9,796 nt of DNA from Planctomycetota bacterium. Its GTDB lineage: Bacteria > Planctomycetota > UBA11346. The stretch spans positions 1 to 9,796 of the forward strand of contig CANIXE010000054.1 in the NCBI GenBank assembly GCA_947470885.1, given 5' to 3'. Below, piece after piece: positions 5,833 through 9,796 of this stretch. Made by a program: the position numbers and the translations under genes. The notes under the pieces are model-generated. The model was not told the origin of the DNA. It made no database searches and was given only the letters and a program-made list of their open reading frames with translations. Every line of letters starts with the position of its first letter. Within the stretch, counting starts at the first letter, position 1.

Positions 5833-6945
5833 ATGGGTCCCCTGGCCCAGCAGGATGCCTCCAGCCGGGGGCGTGAGCATCTTCATGACCCGGATCCTGA
5901 ACGGGGCGAGTTCGCCCGGGACCGGGACCGGATCGTCCACAGCCGGGCCTTCCGGCGGATGCAGCACAAGACCCAGGTATTGGCCGGGGATCTGGATGGC
6001 GGGGTCCAGGACCACGTCCGCAACCGCCTGACCCACACCTTGGAGGTGGCCCAGGTCGCCCGCAGCGTGGCCCGGCGCCTGGCCCTGAACGAAGATCTGG
6101 TGGAATGCGTGGCCTTGGTCCATGACGTGGGACATCCGCCCTTCGGCCATCAGGGTGAAGTGATGCTGGCGGACCTGTTGGTAGGCCAGGGCGGATTCGA
6201 GCACAACCGCCAGGGCCTGCGGATCGTTGAGGAATTGGAGATCCGCTACCCGGAATTTCCTGGCCTGAACCTAACCTACGAGGTGCGGGAAAGCATCATC
6301 AAGCACAGTGCCCACTACGACCGCACCCGGGTGCCCGCCCGCTTCCGACCCGAGGAAGCGCCGTTGCTGGAGGCCCAGTTGGTGGATGAGGTGGATTCGG
6401 TGGTCTACGATTGCCATGACCTGGATGACGGTCTGCGCACGGGCCTGATCACCCTGGAGCAATTGCAGGAGGTGGACCTGTGGCGGGGGGCCTGGGACGA
6501 GGCCGTGGATGCCAGTCCCCGGGCGACTTCCCCGGGCTTGCTGATCGACCGAACTCTCCGCCGGTTGCTGGATAGCCTGACAGCCAATCTCACCGCCCAG
6601 ACCCGGAGTAATCTCCAGACCCTGGGTATCCACAGCCTGGAGGGGGTCCGGGCCAGTCAGGATCAGTTGGTTCGCCTGGGCACCGCCACCCGGGAGGCCA
6701 AGGAACGCCTGGAGGCCTGGTTGTTTGCCAACTTGTACCGTCATTGGCGGGTTAACCGGACCTTTCACAAGGCCAAGCGGATCCTGGCCGATTTATTCGC
6801 CTTTTACCGCGCTCATCCCGATACCTTGCCCCCGGACCACGCCCAGCGGATCGAGAGCAAAGGTGTCGAAAGGGTGGTGGCGGATTACATCGCCGGGATG
6901 ACCGATCGCTTCGCCGTCGAGGAACACCGTCGCCTGCTGGGATGA
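5833..6945 (+). CDS. dgt: HD-domain deoxyguanosinetriphosphate triphosphohydrolase-like protein (type 2)
   Basis: 370 residues from the ATG at 5833. Members hydrolyse dNTPs to the deoxynucleoside and triphosphate, limiting dNTP pools; many act on several dNTPs rather than dGTP alone. Motifs: FARDRDRIVHSRAFRRMQHKTQV (about 27-49), the HD metal site RLTHTLEVAQ with His68 and VHDVGHPPFGH with His97-Asp98 (96-106), FEHNRQ (122-127), GLNLTYEVRE (144-153) and DEVDSVVYDCHDLDDG (185-200), which should hold the last metal-binding Asp. The length fits the shorter type 2 (Dgt-like) group rather than the roughly 500-residue E. coli Dgt. The start is one base after the rpe stop and has AGGGA 7 bases upstream. 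It is the last gene of the motA-motB-rpe-dgt run and ends 19 bases from the convergent ssb stop. No terminator hairpin is evident between them. Confidence 0.92.
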   Translation: MGPLAQQDASSRGREHLHDPDPERGEFARDRDRIVHSRAFRRMQHKTQVLAGDLDGGVQDHVRNRLTHTLEVAQVARSVARRLALNEDLVECVALVHDVGHPPFGHQGEVMLADLLVGQGGFEHNRQGLRIVEELEIRYPEFPGLNLTYEVRESIIKHSAHYDRTRVPARFRPEEAPLLEAQLVDEVDSVVYDCHDLDDGLRTGLITLEQLQEVDLWRGAWDEAVDASPRATSPGLLIDRTLRRLLDSLTANLTAQTRSNLQTLGIHSLEGVRASQDQLVRLGTATREAKERLEAWLFANLYRHWRVNRTFHKAKRILADLFAFYRAHPDTLPPDHAQRIESKGVERVVADYIAGMTDRFAVEEHRRLLG

Positions 6946-6964
6946 TCGGGTGAGCCCAAGGCGG

Positions 6965-7462
6965 TCAGAACGGTGGCGCGTCGTAGCTGGCGGGGGCCGC
7001 TCGCCCCCGGGCGGCGGGGGCTGGACCGGATGCCGGGGCGGTGCGCGCCGCCGGGCGGGCCTGGGGGGCGGACGTCTGTCCCGGTTCCCCGGGGTCGTTT
7101 TCCCCGCCGCTGATGTCGCCGCCGTCGGCCTGGTTTCGCGGTAGCAGATGGACCAATTCAATGTGCATCTTGATCCGGCTGCGTTTCCCACCGGTTTCCT
7201 TGTCCGTCCAGGCATCGAATTTCAGTCGGCCCTCAAGGATCACCGGGCTACCCTTGGTGAGGAATTGGGCGATCAGTTCCCCGGTGCGACCCCAGGCCTC
7301 CCCATCAATGAAAAGTGGTTCTTCCCGGATTTCGCCTTCTGGGGTTTTCCATTTTCGGTTCTGGGCGATGTTGATGGCGGTCACCATTCGGTCGGCGCCC
7401 ACGGTGCGGATTTCGGGATCCCGGGTTAGATGGCCCGAGATGACGAGGTGATTGAGTTGCAT
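6965..7462 (-). CDS. ssb: single-stranded DNA-binding protein
   Basis: 165 residues. An OB-fold domain spans about 1-108: NHLVISGHLTRDPEIR (4-19), INIAQNRKW (30-38), FIDGEAWGRTGELIAQFLTKG (51-71), VILEGRLKFDAW (74-85) and KMHIELVHLL (98-107). A flexible Pro/Ala/Gly-rich linker follows (about 110-158), and the protein ends SYDAPPF, a weak form of the acidic tip that recruits partner proteins (E. coli DDDIPF). SSB coats single-stranded DNA during replication, repair and recombination. It is transcribed toward dgt and may be the last gene of a yicC / substrate-binding protein / ssb run, although the 59-base gap with a symmetric element (7486-7526) suggests a separate promoter or control site. 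Only GGA, 6 bases before the ATG, serves as a Shine-Dalgarno sequence. Confidence 0.93.
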   Translation of the reverse strand: MQLNHLVISGHLTRDPEIRTVGADRMVTAINIAQNRKWKTPEGEIREEPLFIDGEAWGRTGELIAQFLTKGSPVILEGRLKFDAWTDKETGGKRSRIKMHIELVHLLPRNQADGGDISGGENDPGEPGQTSAPQARPAARTAPASGPAPAARGRAAPASYDAPPF

Positions 7463-7485
7463 GGGAGTTCCACGGGGTGGGTTTT

Positions 7486-7526
7486 AATAAACCCTACTCG
7501 TGAATCCAGTTCACGCAAGGTTTATT
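7486..7526 (-). repeat. nested inverted repeat between the substrate-binding protein gene and ssb
   Basis: On the plus strand AATAAACC (7486-7493) pairs with GGTTTATT (7519-7526). Inside, CGTGAA (7499-7504) pairs with TTCACG (7510-7515) around a 5-base loop. All 14 base pairs are perfect, separated by an asymmetric internal loop of 5 and 3 bases. The outer arm contains the TAA stop codon of the substrate-binding protein (7522-7524). It lies 24 bases upstream of the ssb start. An overlapping smaller palindrome, GGGTTT-ATTA-AAACCC on the minus strand, lies at 7479-7494. It could be a terminator (no clear T-run on the minus strand), an RNA processing site, or an operator for ssb. Confidence 0.5.
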
Positions 7527-9000
7527 TGGACTCGCCCCAGGCAACGCCGGCGTAACCCACGATTTCCAGGGGATTGCTGGTGATTCCAACCAGGCCGGGA
7601 CGGACCAGGAACAGGCAGCTGTTGTGGTGGATGGGGATGATCGGGGCTGCCGCTAGCAGACGATCTTCGGCGGCAACCAGGGCTGTTTCGGAGGCCGTGG
7701 TGGCGGCTTCATCCAAGAGCTGATCATAGCCCGCGTCGGCCCAGCCGGTGCGGTTCATGCCGGCCCCGCTGCGGAAGGCGTCGAGGAAGGTCCGGGGATC
7801 CGGGTAGTCCCCCACTAGATTGCCCCGGGACAGGTCGAATTTTCCGCGATTTTCCCGACTGCGTGCCTCCGCCGCCGGAGCGCTTTCCACCTGGACGTCC
7901 AGGCCCAGATCCCGGCGCCAGCGGTCCGCCAGGTACTCCGCCACCCGCACCCGTTCGGGACGAGCGGCGCTCACCAGGATCGCCAGGGATGGCGGGGCGG
8001 GGAGTTCCGCCAGGAGCTTCCGAGCGCCAGTCAGATCCGCTCCGGCCGTGGCAGCGGCAGGCCTGGGGACGAGGTGTAGGGCCGGCTGGTTCAGGCCATG
8101 GAGGACATCCCGGCAGAGCGCCTCCCGATCCACCGCCAGGGATAGGGCCCGGCGCAGGCGGGGATCCAGGCCGTCGGCTCCGGCCCGCAGGCGGTACAGT
8201 TCCGTGCCCCAGCCGGGACCCATGGAAAGTCCGGGCGTTCCCTGCCGTTGGAGATCCTGGGCGATGTCCGGGGGCAGGGTGAGGACGGCGTCCACCTGGT
8301 GGTCCAGGTACAGGCGCAGGGCGGTGCCCGGGTCCTCCACCAGGAGCAGGCTCACCGGACCCCGGGCGGGCTGGGCTCCGCCGTAACCGGGGGCGGGGCG
8401 CAGGTCCAGACGATGGCGGGGATGATGGGCGGCGACCTCCAGGGGGCCATTGCCCTGGATCATCGCCGGATCTGCCCAGGCCCCTGCTGCAGGTTCGTGG
8501 TGCAGGGGGATGAACACGGGTAGGGCAAGAATCGCTGCCAAGGCGGGCTGGGGCTTGGCGAGGTGAACCACCAGGGTGTGGGAATCCGGGGTGTCCAGGC
8601 CGGCGATTGCCGCCAGTAGGTCGCTGAACGCCGAACCTTTTTTTCGGTGCCATGTCAAGCCATCGGCCATTTGCCCGGCGGTCACTGGCGTGCCGTCCCG
8701 CCAGCGGGCCTGGGGATCCAGGTGGAAGGTCCAGGTCCGGCCGTCGGTGTTGATGGTCCAATCCCGGGCCAGGGCCGGGACCGGCCGCTGGCTCTGGGGA
8801 TCGATCCGGGTGAGGGGCTCGAACAGGGCGCCCAGCAGGCGCAGATCGTCGGTGCGGGAGGCCTCCAGGGGATCCAAGGATCCCACCGGAGGCACGGCGA
8901 TCACCGGGACACCCGGGGGCGCCCGGCCCGGGCCCCAGACGATGGGCAGGAAGACGCCCCCGGCGAGGAGGAGCAGGGCGAACAGGAGGATCCGGAGCAT
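7522..9000 (-). CDS. peptide/oligopeptide ABC transporter substrate-binding protein (SBP family 5, OppA-like)
   Basis: 492 residues, slightly shorter than typical OppA (about 540). The N-terminus MLRILLFALLLLAGG (helix about 3-22) is a signal peptide or membrane anchor; no lipobox Cys is seen, so it is not an obvious lipoprotein. Family 5 features in order: SLDPLEASRTDDLRLLGALFEPL (41-63), ALARDWTINTDGRTWTFHLDPQARWRDGTPVTA (76-108), GNGPLEV (183-189), RRALSLAVDREAL (283-295), GDYPDPRTFLDAF (397-409), NRTGWADAGYDQLLDEA (416-432) and AAPIIPIHHNSCLFLVRP (451-468). Such proteins bind peptides or other ligands in the periplasm and deliver them to a permease. No permease or ATPase gene is adjacent, so it is an orphan here. 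It lies 18 bases downstream of yicC and probably shares its transcript. No convincing Shine-Dalgarno sequence is present at the ATG. Confidence 0.88.
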   Translation of the reverse strand: MLRILLFALLLLAGGVFLPIVWGPGRAPPGVPVIAVPPVGSLDPLEASRTDDLRLLGALFEPLTRIDPQSQRPVPALARDWTINTDGRTWTFHLDPQARWRDGTPVTAGQMADGLTWHRKKGSAFSDLLAAIAGLDTPDSHTLVVHLAKPQPALAAILALPVFIPLHHEPAAGAWADPAMIQGNGPLEVAAHHPRHRLDLRPAPGYGGAQPARGPVSLLLVEDPGTALRLYLDHQVDAVLTLPPDIAQDLQRQGTPGLSMGPGWGTELYRLRAGADGLDPRLRRALSLAVDREALCRDVLHGLNQPALHLVPRPAAATAGADLTGARKLLAELPAPPSLAILVSAARPERVRVAEYLADRWRRDLGLDVQVESAPAAEARSRENRGKFDLSRGNLVGDYPDPRTFLDAFRSGAGMNRTGWADAGYDQLLDEAATTASETALVAAEDRLLAAAPIIPIHHNSCLFLVRPGLVGITSNPLEIVGYAGVAWGESK

Positions 9001-9018
9001 GGTGGGGAGCGACCTGCG

Positions 9019-9796
9019 TCAGGCGAGGTTCGCCGCCTGCTCCTTTAACTGATCGATGGCCACCTTGGCGTCGATGACTAGGGCGGCGAGGGGGGCGTCG
9101 TTGGCCTTGGCCCCGGTGGTGTTGACCTCGCGGCCGATTTCCTGGAGCAGGAATTCCAGGCGGCGGCCCACTTCGGCCTTGGGATCGTCGGCCCCCGCCA
9201 GGAGGGTGTCCAGGGCTTCCAGGTGGGCGGCGAGGCGGACCTGTTCCTCGGTGATGTCGATCCGTTCGGCGTAGACCGCCAGTTCCCGCACCAGGATTTC
9301 CGGGGGCACGGCGTCCCGGAGGATCTCCCCCAGGCGCTGTTGGAGATGATCCCGCCATAGGGGGCCGCGGACGACCGCCCGTTCCCCCATCTTTCGCGCC
9401 AGATCCCCCAGGGCGGCGGCATGCTGGCGGCAGGCGGCGATCAGGGCCGTACCCTCCACCGTCCGGGTGCCCTGGACGCCGGCGATGGCCTGGGCCAGGG
9501 CGGCGGTGGCCTCGGCGGTCAAGTCGACGGCGGCGCTGCGTTGCTGGGGCACCTGGCGGGCCAGATCCTCCAGGCGGGGCACCGGGGCCCCCAGGTCGGC
9601 GGCCAGGGCGGCCCAGGAGCGCCAGGTCTCGGCCAGGGCCTCCCGTCCGGGCACCCCGGTGCTGGCGGCCAGGACGCTGATTTGGACGTTCACCGTGCCC
9701 CTGACCAGGGCCCGGCGCAGCTCCTGTTTCAGCGTGTCCTCCAGGGCCACATCCCCCAGTTCGCTGCGCAGGGAGATCTGCCAGCCCCGGTTGTTC
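9019..9796 (-). CDS. yicC: YicC family endoribonuclease (N-terminus outside window)
   Basis: About 258 residues are visible and the frame runs open off the window end. Full-length members are about 290 residues, so roughly 30 N-terminal residues are missing. The visible start (NNRGWQISLRSELG, then LKQELRRALVRGTVNVQI) matches the conserved YicC N-terminal region (NHRYLE..., LSRGKVEV in many members). The C-terminus RLEFLLQEIGREVNTTGAKANDA (about 35-60 residues before the stop) is the DUF1732 signature, usually FLLQEMNREANTLGSKS. The GTG at 9748-9750 is an internal codon, not the start. E. coli YicC has been reported to be an endoribonuclease involved in small-RNA turnover; here the function is inferred from family. 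In many genomes yicC precedes gmk, but here the next gene is a substrate-binding protein. This gene is very GC-rich compared with the left part of the window. Confidence 0.9.
   Translation of the reverse strand, partial: NNRGWQISLRSELGDVALEDTLKQELRRALVRGTVNVQISVLAASTGVPGREALAETWRSWAALAADLGAPVPRLEDLARQVPQQRSAAVDLTAEATAALAQAIAGVQGTRTVEGTALIAACRQHAAALGDLARKMGERAVVRGPLWRDHLQQRLGEILRDAVPPEILVRELAVYAERIDITEEQVRLAAHLEALDTLLAGADDPKAEVGRRLEFLLQEIGREVNTTGAKANDAPLAALVIDAKVAIDQLKEQAANLA

Noticed and set aside
6946..6964. Bidirectional terminator between convergent dgt and ssb
   Set aside because: Only a 3-4 bp GGGT/GCCC stem is possible in the 19-base gap and there is no T-run.
7724..9358. Long open frames overlapping the substrate-binding and yicC genes in other frames
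   Set aside because: Translations are Pro/Arg/Gly-rich low-complexity strings typical of shadow frames in GC-rich genes; the chosen frames carry clear family motifs.

Overview
The window is a GC-rich chromosomal segment from a flagellated, Gram-negative-type bacterium: it has a MotA/MotB stator and a peptidoglycan-anchoring OmpA-like domain. The lineage cannot be fixed from the sequence alone. The tandem membrane-anchored prenyltransferase/squalene-cyclase-like (alpha/alpha toroid) proteins and the style of the dGTPase-like protein recall Planctomycetota and neighbouring phyla, while the stator proteins and the membrane methyltransferase look proteobacterial. I treat the assignment as open. 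No mobile element, tRNA, rRNA or CRISPR array was seen.

Layout, plus strand, left to right. (1) 1-542 is the C-terminal end of a toroid-repeat protein. It is followed, after a 148-base spacer, by a complete paralog at 691-2454; the two ends are about 70% identical by eye, so this is a tandem duplication. The spacer holds a possible 26-codon ORF behind a strong Shine-Dalgarno sequence. The second copy is closed by a perfect 15-bp hairpin. (2) 2458-2700 is a spacer with a second, larger imperfect inverted repeat (2549-2651). (3) 2701-3450 is a small methyltransferase with N-terminal membrane helices. (4) 3534-6945 is a tight four-gene run, motA-motB-rpe-dgt, with gaps of 6, 6 and 1 bases. It is preceded by a good match to a sigma-54 (-24/-12) promoter at 3463-3480. 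This would place a pentose-phosphate enzyme and a dNTP-hydrolase-like enzyme in the same transcript as the flagellar motor stator.

Minus strand, right to left (convergent with dgt). A yicC-family gene runs off the window end at 9796. It is followed by an orphan oligopeptide-type ABC substrate-binding protein (9000-7522) and ssb (7462-6965). A nested inverted repeat (7486-7526) lies between the last two and includes the stop codon of the substrate-binding protein.

Most genes are recognisable families. The less explained parts are the toroid-protein pair, the structured spacer at 2549-2651, the sigma-54 promoter driving a mixed motility/metabolism operon, and the symmetric element before ssb.
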